A stretch of DNA of 64,000 bases from Nomia melanderi (taxonomy: Eukaryota > Arthropoda > Insecta > Hymenoptera > Halictidae): the NCBI RefSeq assembly GCF_051020985.1, contig NW_027475138.1:1984001-2048000 (forward strand), given 5' to 3'. Below the pieces are notes generated by a model that was not told the DNA's origin, made no database searches, and saw only the letters and a list, made by a program, of their open reading frames with translations. This document shows positions 53,451-63,100 of this stretch, piece by piece; positions within the stretch are counted from its first letter, which is position 1, and each line of letters opens with the position of its first letter. Made by a program: the position numbers and the translations under genes.

Positions 53451-54149
53451 ATCCAATATATATCTGGTGATATCTCGGGTTATATTACAGATAGCACAAT
53501 AAATCAAAGTGAATTATGTGCAGGAGGCCCTGGCCCATGCATCTGTGCAGCGGGAACGACCTCGGACCACCAGGGGCCGAGAAAACCACCGTCTCATGGG
53601 GCCGGACACTCAGGGTCAGGGAAAAATGCAATATATATCTGGTGATATGTCGGGTGCTATTACAGATAGCACAATAAATCAAAGTGGATTGTCTGGACGA
53701 GGCCCTGGCGCATGAATCTGGGCAGCGGGAACGACCTCGGACCACCAGGGGCCGAGAAAACCACAGTCTCATGGGGCCGGACACTCAGGGTCAGGGGAAA
53801 ATCCAATATATATCTGGTGATATCTCGGGTGCTATTAGAGATAGGGCAATAAACCAAAGTGAATTATCTGCAGCAGGCCCTGGCGCATGAATCTGTGCAA
53901 CGGGAACGACCTCGCACCACCAGGGGCCGAGAAAACCACAGTCTCATGGGGCCGGACACTCAGGGTCAGGAGAAAATCCAATATATATCTGGTGATATCT
54001 CGAGTGCTATTACAGATAGCGCAATAAATCAAAGTGCGTTGTCTGTAGGAGGACCTTGCGCATGAATCTGTGCAGCGGGAACTACCTCGGACCACCAGGG
54101 GCCGAGAAAACCACCGTCTCATGGGGCCGGACAGTCAGGGTCAGGGAAA

Positions 54150-54835
54150 AATCCAATATATTTCTGGTGATATCTCGGGTTATATTACAGATAGAACAAT
54201 AAATCAAAGTGCATTGTTTGTAGGAGGCCCTGGTGCATGAATCTGTGCAGCGGGGACGACCTGGGACCACCAGGGGCCGAGAAAACCACCGACACATGGG
54301 GCCGGACACACAGGGTCAGTGAAAGATCCAATATATATCTGGTGGTATCTCGGGTGCTATTACAGATAGCGTAATAAATAAATGTGCATTGTCTGTAGGA
54401 GGCCCTGGCGCATGAATCTGTGCAGAGGGAACGACCTCGGACCACCAGGGGCCGAGAAAACCACCGTCTCATGGGGCCGGACACTCAGGGTCAGGGAAGA
54501 ATCCATTATATATCTGGTGATATATCGGGTGCTATTACAGATAGCGCAATAAATCAGAGTGCATTGTCTGTAGGAGGCCCTGGCGCATGAATCTGTGCAG
54601 CGGGAACGACCTCGGAACACCAGGGACCGAGAAAACCACAGTCTCATGGGGCCGGACACTCAGGGTCAGGGGAAAATCCAATATATTTCTGGTGATATCT
54701 CGGGTTATATTACAGATAGAACAATAAATCAAAGTGCATTGTTTGTAGGAGGCCCTGGTGCATGAATCTGTGCAGCGGGGACGACCTGGGACCACCAGGG
54801 GCCGAGAAAACCACCGACACATGGGGCCGGACAAT
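54150..54835 (+). repeat. Partial 525-bp trimer duplication
   Basis: The monomer with ATATATTTCTGG, ATAGAACAATAAATC, TTGTTTGTAGG and GCGGGGACGACCTGGG at about 54150-54310 recurs at 54675-54835, three monomers on. It resembles the GGTTATATTACAG monomer of 3.5 and 6.4 kb. Confidence 0.8.
54300..54685 (+). repeat. Two-monomer segment duplicated 2100 bp away
   Basis: 54300-54685 and 56400-56785 match at an offset of 12 monomers with only two differences seen (CCATTATAT against ACATTATAT near 54513 and 56613; CAGAG against CAAAG near 54556 and 56656). Marks are ACACACAGGGTCAGTGAAAG and AATAAATAAATGTGC. Confidence 0.85.
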
Positions 54836-55859
54836 CAGGGTCAGGGAAATGTCCAATATATATCGGGTGATATCTCAGGTGCTAGTAGAGATAGCGCAAT
54901 AAACCAAAGTGAATTATCTGCAGGAGGCCCTGGCGCATGAATCTGTGCAGCGGGAACGACCTCGAACCACCAGGGGCCGAGAAAACCACCGTCTCATGGG
55001 GCCGGACACTCAGGCTCAGGGAAAAATCCAATATATATCTGGTGATATCTCGGGTGCTATTACAGATAGCCCAAGAAATCAAAGTGCATTGTCTGTATTA
55101 GGCCCCGGTGCATGAATCTGTGCAGCGGGAACGACCTCGGACCACCAGGGGCCGAGAAAACCACCGTCTCATGGGGCCGGACACTCAGGGTCAGGGAAAA
55201 ATCCAATATATATCTGGTGATATCTCGGGTGCTATTACAGATAGCGCAATAAATCAAAGTGAATTGTCTGTAGGAGGCCCTGGCGCATGAATCTGTGCAG
55301 CCGGAACGACCTCGAACCACCAGGGGCCGAGAAAACCACCGTCTCATGGGGCCGGACACTCAGGGTCAGGGAAAAATCCAATATATATCTGGTGATATCT
55401 CGGGTGCTATTACAGATAGCCCAAGAAATCAAAGTGCATTGTCTGTATTAGGCCCCGGCGCATGAATCTGTGCAGCGGGAACGACCTCGGACCACCAGGG
55501 GCCGAGAAAACCACCGTCTCATGGGGCCGGACACTCAGGGTCAGGGAAGAATCCAATATATATCTGGTGATATCTCGGGTGCTATTACAGATAGCGCAAT
55601 AAATCAAAGTGCATTGTCTGTAGGAGGCTCAGGCGAATGAATCTGTGCAGCGGGAACGACCTCGGACCACCAGGGGCCGAGAAAACCACAGTCTCATGGG
55701 GCCGGACACTCAGGGTCAGGGGAAAATCCAATATATATCTGGTGATATCTCGGGTGCTATTAGAGATAGCGCAATAAACCAAAGTGCATTGTCTGTAGGT
55801 GGCCCAGGCGAATGAATCTGTGCAGCGGAAACGACCTCGGACCACCAGGGGCCGAGAAA

Positions 55860-55910
55860 ATTACAGATATTCGGAATCCGTCACCCAAGGTCATATAAAA
55901 ATCCAGCATA
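55860..55910 (+). repeat. Diverged monomer core, copy 4, 48 kb from copy 3
   Basis: Same core with GTCATATAAAAATCC. It sits between monomers that read GGCCCAGGCGAATGAATC and TAGGTGGCCCTGGCGC, and it is far from the three copies near the start of the window. Confidence 0.85.
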
Positions 55911-56784
55911 TATCTGGTGATATCTCGGGTGCTATTACAGATAGCCTAATAACCCAAAGTGCATTGTCTGTAGGTGGCCCTGGCGCATGAATCTGGGCAG
56001 CGGGAACGACCTCGGACCACCAGGGACCGAGAAAATCACCGTCTCATGGAGCCGGACACTCAGGGTCAGGGAAAAATCCAATATATATCTGGTGATATCT
56101 CGGGTGCTATTACAGATAGCGCAATAAATCAAAGTGCATTGTCTGTAGGAGGCCCCGGCGCATGAATCTGTGCAGCGGGAACGACCTCGGACCACCAGGG
56201 GCCGAGAAAACCACCGTCTCATGGGGCCGGACACTCAGGGTCAGGGAAGAATCCAATATATATCTGGTGATATCTCGGGTGCTATTACAGATAGCGCAAT
56301 AAATCAAAGTGAATTGTCTGTAGGAGGCCCTGGCGCATGAATCTGTGCAGCCGGAACGACCTCGAACCACCAGGGGCCGCGAAAACCACCGTCTCATAGG
56401 GCCGGACACACAGGGTCAGTGAAAGATCCAATATATATCTGGTGGTATCTCGGGTGCTATTACAGATAGCGTAATAAATAAATGTGCATTGTCTGTAGGA
56501 GGCCCTGGCGCATGAATCTGTGCAGAGGGAACGACCTCGGACCACCAGGGGCCGAGAAAACCACCGTCTCATGGGGCCGGACACTCAGGGTCAGGGAAGA
56601 ATACATTATATATCTGGTGATATATCGGGTGCTATTACAGATAGCGCAATAAATCAAAGTGCATTGTCTGTAGGAGGCCCTGGCGCATGAATCTGTGCAG
56701 CGGGAACGACCTCGGAACACCAGGGACCGAGAAAACCACAGTCTCATGGGGCCGGACACTCAGGGTCAGGGGAAAATCCAATAT

Positions 56785-56798
56785 ATATCTGGTGATAT
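56785..56798 (+). other. Dyad 1: ATATC-TGGT-GATAT, overlapping EcoRV site
   Basis: A perfect 5-bp inverted repeat with a 4-base spacer lies in the AT-rich half. The right arm forms most of GATATC (56794-56799), so EcoRV would cut nearly every monomer. In copies reading GATATATCGG, such as those near 775-800 and 1475-1500, the stem lengthens to 7 bp (ATATATC/GATATAT). Shown here in the reference monomer; it recurs every 175 bp. Any function is unknown. Confidence 0.7.
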
Positions 56799-56803
56799 CT
56801 CGG

Positions 56804-56822
56804 GTGCTATTACAGATAGCGC
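56804..56822 (+). other. Dyad 2: GTGCTAT-TACAG-ATAGCGC hairpin
   Basis: Seven-base arms flank a 5-base loop. In DNA the arms have one T/G mismatch, which would be a G-U wobble in RNA. A large subset of monomers between about 12 and 31 kb carries GCGCTAT in the left arm (for example 12006-12024), making the stem perfect; these copies also usually read TAGAG in the loop. The element lies directly before AATAAA and is retained through most of the array. It could be a protein-binding dyad, a cruciform or an RNA hairpin. Confidence 0.7.
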
Positions 56823-56846
56823 AATAAATCAAAGTGCATTGTCTGT
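56823..56846 (+). promoter_or_regulatory. Possible poly(A) signal: AATAAA plus GT-rich tail
   Basis: AATAAA at 56823-56828 is followed by GTGCATTGTCTGT at 56834-56846, with a CA at 56837-56838 that could serve as a cleavage position. The hexamer is present in almost every monomer of both haplotypes. If the plus strand is transcribed, such an element every 175 bp could end transcripts. The spacing to the GT-rich part is short, and no transcription evidence is available, so this is a weak call. Confidence 0.3.
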
Positions 56847-56849
56847 AGG
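56823..56849 (+). other. Diagnostic box, haplotype G (no PstI)
   Basis: Four linked positions (56829 T, 56837 C, 56841 G, 56846 T) define this haplotype: AAATC, GTGCATT, GTCTGTAGG. It is usually associated with TTACAG in the loop of dyad 2. The alternative haplotype differs at all four sites together. Mixed boxes occur locally, for example at 60-2600 and 11-17 kb, and point to exchange or conversion inside the box. Confidence 0.75.
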
Positions 56850-56885
56850 AGGCCCTGGCGCATGAATCTGTGCAGCGGGAACGAC

Positions 56886-56906
56886 CTCGGACCACCAGGG
56901 GCCGAG
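56886..56906 (+). other. Dyad 3: CTCGG/CCGAG in the GC-rich half
   Basis: CTCGG (56886-56890) pairs with CCGAG (56902-56906). Inside, one A/G mismatch is followed by CC pairing with GG, leaving the 5-base loop ACCAG. The arms are kept in most monomers. Where they change, a different stem sometimes appears (see 531-547). Confidence 0.6.
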
Positions 56907-56999
56907 AAAACCACAGTCTCATGGGGCCGGACACTCAGGGTCAGGGGAAAATCCAATATATATCTGGTGATATCTCGGGTGCTATTAGAGATAGCGCAA

Positions 57000-59900
57000 T
57001 AAACCAAAGTGTATTATCTGCAGGAGGCCCTGGCGCATGAATCTGTGCAACGGGAACGACCTCGGACCACCAGGGGCCGAGAAAACCACCGTCTCATGGG
57101 GCCGGACACTCAGGGTCAGTGAAAAATCCAATATATATCTGGTTATATCTCGAGTGCTATTACAGATAGCGCAATAAATCAAAGTGCATTGTCTGTAGGA
57201 GGACCTTGCGCATGAATCTGTGCAGCGGGATCTACCTCGGACCACCAGGGGCCGAGAAAACCACAGTCTCATGGGGTCGGACACTCAGGGTCAGGGAAGA
57301 ATCCAATATATACCTGGTGATATCTCGGGTGCTATTAGAGATAGCGCAATAAACCAAAGTGAATTATCTGCAGGAGACCCTGGCGCATGAATCTGTGCAG
57401 CGGGAACGACCTCGGACCACCAGGGGCCGAGACAACAACCGTCTCATGGGGCCGGACACTCAGGGTCAGGGAAAAATCCAATATATTTCTGGTGATATCT
57501 CGGGTTATATTACAGATAGAACAATAAATCAAATTGCATTGTCTGTAGGAGGCCCTGGCGCATGAATCTGTGCAGCGGGAACGACCTCGGACCACCAGGG
57601 GCCGAGAAAACCACCGTCTCATGGGGCCGGACACTCAGGGTCAGGGAAAAATCCAATATATATCTGGTGATATCTCGGGTGCTATTACAGATAGCCCAAG
57701 AAATCAAAGTGCATTGTCTGTATTAGGCCCCGGCGCATGAATCTGTGCAGCGGGAACGACCTCGGAACACCAGGGACCGAGAAAACCACCGTCTCATGGG
57801 GCTGGACACTCAGGGTCAGTGAAAAATCCAATATATATGTGGTGATATCTCGGGTGCTATTACAGATAGCGCAATAAATCAAAGTGAATTATCTGCAGTA
57901 GGCCCTGGCGCATGAATCTGTGCAGCGGGAACGACCTCGGACCACCAGGGGCGGAGAAAACTACCGTCTCATGGGGCCGGTCACTCAGGGTCAGTGAAAA
58001 ATGCTATATATATCTGCTGATATCTCGGGTGCTATTAGAGATAGCGCAATAAACCAAAGTGAATTATCTGCAGATGGCCCTGGCGCATGAATCTGTGCAG
58101 CGGGAACGACCTCGGACCACCAGGGGCCGAGAAAACGACCGTCTCATGGGGCCGGACACTCAGGGTCAGTGAAAAATCCAATATATATCTGCTGATATCT
58201 CGGCTGCTATTACAGATAGCGCAATAAATCAAAGTGCATTGTCTGTAGGAGGCCCTGGCGCATGAATCTGTACAGCGGGAACGTCCTCGGACCACCAGGG
58301 GCCGAAAAAACCACAGTCTCATGGGGCCGGAAACTCAGGGTCAGGGAAAAATCCAATATATATCTGGTGATATCTCGGGTGCTATTAGAGATAGCGCAAT
58401 AAACCAAAGTGAATTATCTGCAGGAGGCCCTGGCGCATGAATCTGTGCAGCGGGAACGACCTCGGACCACCAGGGGCCGAGAAAACTACCGCCTCATGGG
58501 GCCGGTCACTCAGGATCAGTGAAAAATCCAATATATATCTGCTGATATCTCGGGTGCTATTACAGATAGCGCAATAAATCAAAGTGCATTGTCTGTAGTA
58601 GGCCCTGGCGCTTGAATCTGTGCAGCGGGAACGACCTCGGACCACCAGGGGCCGAGAAAAACACAGTCTCATGGGGCCGGACACTCAGGGTCAGGGGAAA
58701 ATCCAATATAGGTCTGGTGATATCTCGGGTGCTATTACAGATAGCGCAATAAATCAAAGTGCATTACCTGTAGGAGGCCCTGGCGCATGAATCTGTGCAG
58801 CGGGAACGTCCTCGGACCTCCAGGGGCCGAGACAACGACCGTCTCATGGGGCCGGACACTCAGGGTCAGGGTAATATCCAATATATATCTGGTGATATCT
58901 CGGGTGCTATTACAGATAGCGCAATAAATCAAAGTGCATTGTCTGTAGGAGGCCCTGGCGCATGAATCTGTGCAACGGGAACGACCTCGGACCACCAGGG
59001 GCCGAGAAAAGCACAGTCTCATGGGGCCGGACACTCAGGGTCAGGGTAAAATCCAATATATTTCTGGTGATATCTCGGGTGCTATTACAGATAGCGCAAT
59101 AAACCAAAGTGAATTATCTGCAGGAGGCCCTGGCGCATGAATCTGTGCAGCGGGAACGACCTCGGACCACCAGGGGCCGAGAAAACGACCGTCTCATGGG
59201 GCCGGACACTCAGGGTCAGTGAAAAATCCAATATATATCTGCTGATATCTCGGGTGCTATTACAGATAGCGCAATAAATCAAAGTGCATTGTCTGTAGGA
59301 GGCCCTGGCGCATGAATCTGTGCAGCGGGAACCACCTCGGACCACCAAGGGCCGAGAAAACCACAGTCTCATGGGGCCGGACACTCAGGGTCAGGGGAAA
59401 ATCCAATATATATCTGGTGATATCTCGGGTGCTATAAGAGATAGCGCAATAAACCAAAGTGAATTATCTGCAGGAGGCCCTGGCGTATGAATCCGTGCAG
59501 CGGGAACGACCTCGGACCACCAGGGGCCGAGAAAACCACAGTCTCATGGGGCCGGACACTCAGGGTCAGGGGAAAATCCAATATATATCTGGTGATATCT
59601 CAGGTGCTATTAGAGATAGCGCAATAAATCAATGTGCATTGTCTGTAGGAGGCCCTGGCGCATGAATCTGTGCAGCGGGAACGACCTCGGAACACCAGGG
59701 ACCGAGAAAACCGCCGGCTCATGGGGCCGGACACTCAGGGTCAGTGAAAAATCCAATATATATGTGGTGATATCTCGGGTGCTATTACAGATAGCGCAAT
59801 AAATCAAAGTGCATTGTCTGTAAGAGACCCTGGCGCATGAACCTGTGCAGCGGGAACGTCCTCGGACCACCAGGGGCCGAGAAAACGACCGTCTTATGGG

Positions 59901-62900
59901 GCCGGACGCTCAGGGTCAGTGAAAAATCCATATATATATCTGGTGATATCTCGGGTGCTATTAGAGATAGCGCAATAAACCAAAGTGAATTATCTGCAGG
60001 GGGCCCTGGCGCATGAATCTGTGCAACGGGAACGACCTCGGACCACCAGGGGCCGAGAAAACCACAGTCTCATGGGGCCGGACACTCAGGGTCTGGGGAA
60101 AATCCAATATAGATCTGGTGATATCTCGGGTGCTATTACAGATAGCGCAATAAACCAAAGTGAATTATCTGCAGGAGGCCCTGGCGCATGAATCTGTGCA
60201 ACGGGAAGGACCTCGGACCACCAGGGGCCGAGAAAACCACAGTTTCATGGGGCCGGACACTCAGGGTCAGGGGAAAATCCAATATAGGTCTGGTGATATC
60301 TCGGGTGCTATTACAGGTAGCGCAATAAATCAAAGTGCATTGTCTGTAGGAGGCCCTGGCACATGAATCTGTGCAGCGGGAACGACCTCGGAACACCAGG
60401 GACCGAGAAAACCGCCGTCTCATGGGGCCGGACACTCAGGGTCAGTGAAAAATCCAATATATATGTGGTGATATCTCGGGTGATATTACAGAGAGCGCAA
60501 TAAATCAATGTGCATTGCCTGTAGGAGACCCTGGCGCATGAACCTGTGCAGCGGGAACGACCTCGGACCACCAGGGGCCGAGAAAACCACAGTCTCATGG
60601 GGCCGGACACTCAGGGTCAGGGGAAAATCCAATATATATCTGGTGATATCACGGCTGCTATTACAGATAGCGCAATAAATCAAAGTGCATTGTCTGTAGG
60701 AGGCCCTGGCGCATGAATCTGTGCAGCGGGAACGACCTCGGAACACCAGGGACCGAGAAAACCACCGTCTCATGGGGCCGGACACTCAGGGTCTGTGAAA
60801 AATCCAATATATATGTGGTGATATCTCGGGTGCTATTACAGATAGCGCAATAAATCAAAGTGCATTGTCTGTAGGAGGCCCTGGCGCATGCATCTGTGCA
60901 GCGGGAACGACCTCGGACCACCAGGGGCCGAGAAAACGACCGTCTCATGGGGCCGGACGCTCAGGGTCAGTGAAAAATCCAATATATATCTGGTGATATC
61001 TCGGCTGCTATTACAGATAGCGCAATAAATCAAAGTGCATTGTCTGTAGGAGGCCCTGGCGTATGAATCTGTGCAGCGGGAACGACCTCGGAGCACCAGG
61101 GGCGAGACAACCACCTTCTCATGGGGCCGGACACTCAGGGTCAGGGAAAAATCCAATATATATCTGGTGATATCTCGGGTCCTATTACAGATAGCGCAAT
61201 AAATCAAAGTGCATTACCTGTAGGAGGCCCTGGCGCATGAATCTGTGCAGCGGGAACGTCCTCGGACCTCCAGGGGCCGAGAAAACCACAGTCTCATGGG
61301 GCCGGACACTCAGGGTCAGGGGAAAATCCAATATAGATCTGGTAATATCTCGGGTGCTATTACAGATACCGCAATAAATCAAAGTGCATTGTCTGTAGGA
61401 GACCCTGGCGCATGAACCTGTGCAGCGGGAACGTCCTCGGACCTCCAGGGGCCGAGATAACGACCGTCTCATGGGGCCGGACACTCAGGGTCAGGGTAAA
61501 ATCCAATATATATCTGGTGATATCTCGGGTGCTATTACAGATAGCGCAATAAATCAAAGTGCATTGTCTGTAGGAGGCCCTGGCGCATGAATCTGTGCAG
61601 CGGGAACGACCTCGGACGACCAGGGGCCGAGAAAACCACAGTCTCATGGGGCCGGACACTCAGGGTCAGGGGAAAATCCAATATATATCTGGTGATATAT
61701 CGGGTGCTATTACAGATAGCGCAATAAATCAAAGTGCACTGTCCGTAGGAGACCCTGGCGCATGAACCTGTGCAGCGGAAACGACCTCGGAACACCAGGG
61801 GCCGAGAAAACGACCGTCTCATGGGGCCGGACTCTCAGGGTCAGTGAAAAATCCAATATATATCTGGTGATATCTCGGGTGCTATTACAGATAGCGCAAT
61901 AAATCAAAGTGCATTGTCTGTATGAGGCCCTGGCGCATGAACCTGTGCAGCGGCAACGACCTCGGACCACCAGGGGCCGAGAAAACCACAGTCCCATGGG
62001 ACCGGACACTCAGGGTCAGGGGAAAATCCAATATATATCTGGAGATATCTCGGGTGCTATTAGAGATAGCGCAATAAACCAAAGTGAATTATCTGCAGGA
62101 GGCCCTGGCGCATGAATCTGTGCAACGGGAACGACCTCGGACCACAAGGGGCCGAGAAAACCACAGTCTCATGGGGCCGGACACTCAGGGTCAGGGGAAA
62201 ATCCAAATATAGATCTGGTGATATCTCGGGTGCTATTACAGATAGCGCAATAAATCAAAGTGCATTGTCTGTAGGAGGCCCTGGCGCATGAATCTGTGCA
62301 ACGGGAACGACCTCGGACCACCAGGGGCCGAGAAAAGCACAGTCTCATGGGGCCGGACACTCAGGGTCAGGGTAAAATCCAATATATTTCTGGTGATATC
62401 TCGGGTGCTATTACAGATAGCGCAATAAACAAAAGTGAATTATCTGCAGGAGGCCCTGGCGCATGAATCTGTGCAGCGGCAACGACCTCGGACCACCAGG
62501 GGCCGAGAAAACCACAGTCTCATGGGGCCGGACACTCAGGGTCAGGGGAAAATCCAATATATATCTGGTGATATCTCGGGTGCTATTAGAGATAGCGCAA
62601 TAAACCAAAGTGAATTATCTGCAGGAGGCCCTGGCGCATGAATCTGTGCAACGGGAGCGACCTCGGACCACCAGGGGCGGAGAAAACCACAGTCTCATGG
62701 GGCCGGACACTCAGGGTCAGGGGAAAATCCAATATATATCTGGTGATATCTCGGGTGCTATTAGAGATAGCGCAATAAATCAAAGTGCATTGTCTGTAGG
62801 AGGCCCTGGCGCATGAATCTGTGCAGCGGGAACGACCTCGGAACACCAGAGGCCGAGAAAACCACCGTCTCATGGGGCAGGACACTCAGGGTCAGTGAAA

Positions 62901-63100
62901 AATCCAATATATATCTGGTGATATCTCGGGTGCTATTACAGATAGCGCAATAAATCAAAGTGCATTGTCTGTAGGAGGCCCTGGCGCATGTATCTGTGCA
63001 GCGGGAACGACCTCGGACGACCAGGGGCTGAGAAAACCACAGTCTCATGGGGCCGGACGCTCAGGGTCAGTGAAAAATCCAATATATATCTGGTGATATC
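57000..63100 (+). repeat. Mixed monomers with no clear HOR
   Basis: Monomer types of the 20-45 kb region recur here in new orders, including ATATAGATCTGG and ATATAGGTCTGG forms, ACCTGTAGG boxes and GGAACACCAGGGACCGAG forms. Short repeats of pairs are visible (for example near 60311 and 60661), but I could not establish a constant unit. Length changes are +1 at 59931, -1 at 61101 and +1 at 62203. Confidence 0.7.

Larger units (their letters stand above)
56761..56935 (+). repeat. Reference (consensus-like) 175-bp monomer
   Basis: This copy matches the majority base at essentially every position I compared, so it is used as the coordinate reference. By hand count it has 49 A, 34 T, 51 G and 41 C (52.6% GC; 57% purines on this strand) and 8 CpG dinucleotides. 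Bases 56771-56850 are AT-rich (30 of 80 are G or C). The remaining 95 bases are GC-rich (62 of 95). In order it holds a CCAAT-TATATATC stretch, an ATATC/GATAT dyad with EcoRV, a GTGCTAT/ATAGCGC hairpin, AATAAA, the haplotype-diagnostic box, AGGAGG, and a CTCGG/CCGAG dyad. Confidence 0.9.
54900..57000 (+). repeat. Dimer-rich stretch with CCAAGAAATC monomers
   Basis: Monomers with ATAGCCCAAGAAATC and TCTGTATTAGGCCCCGG occur near 55070 and 55423, two monomers apart, and again near 57695. Between them are GGAATTGTCTGTAGG monomers with GCAGCCGGAACG. The diverged core copy 4 lies within this stretch. Confidence 0.75.

Noticed and set aside
56774..56789. CCAAT followed by TATATATC as a promoter
   Set aside because: The motifs overlap instead of having promoter spacing, and they are part of the AT-rich half of every monomer. 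No start site or transcript evidence.
56862..57002. A 46-codon plus-strand ORF per monomer, beginning MNLCSGNDLGPP, with AGGAGG nine bases before the ATG and its TAA overlapping AATAAA
   Set aside because: It looks like a bacterial-style ribosome site plus gene, but the setting is a eukaryotic satellite. Substitutions seen in it show no third-position bias by eye, and loss of the stop (near 23228, 27603 and 49476) just fuses it into the next monomer. A codon-position substitution test over all copies would settle it.
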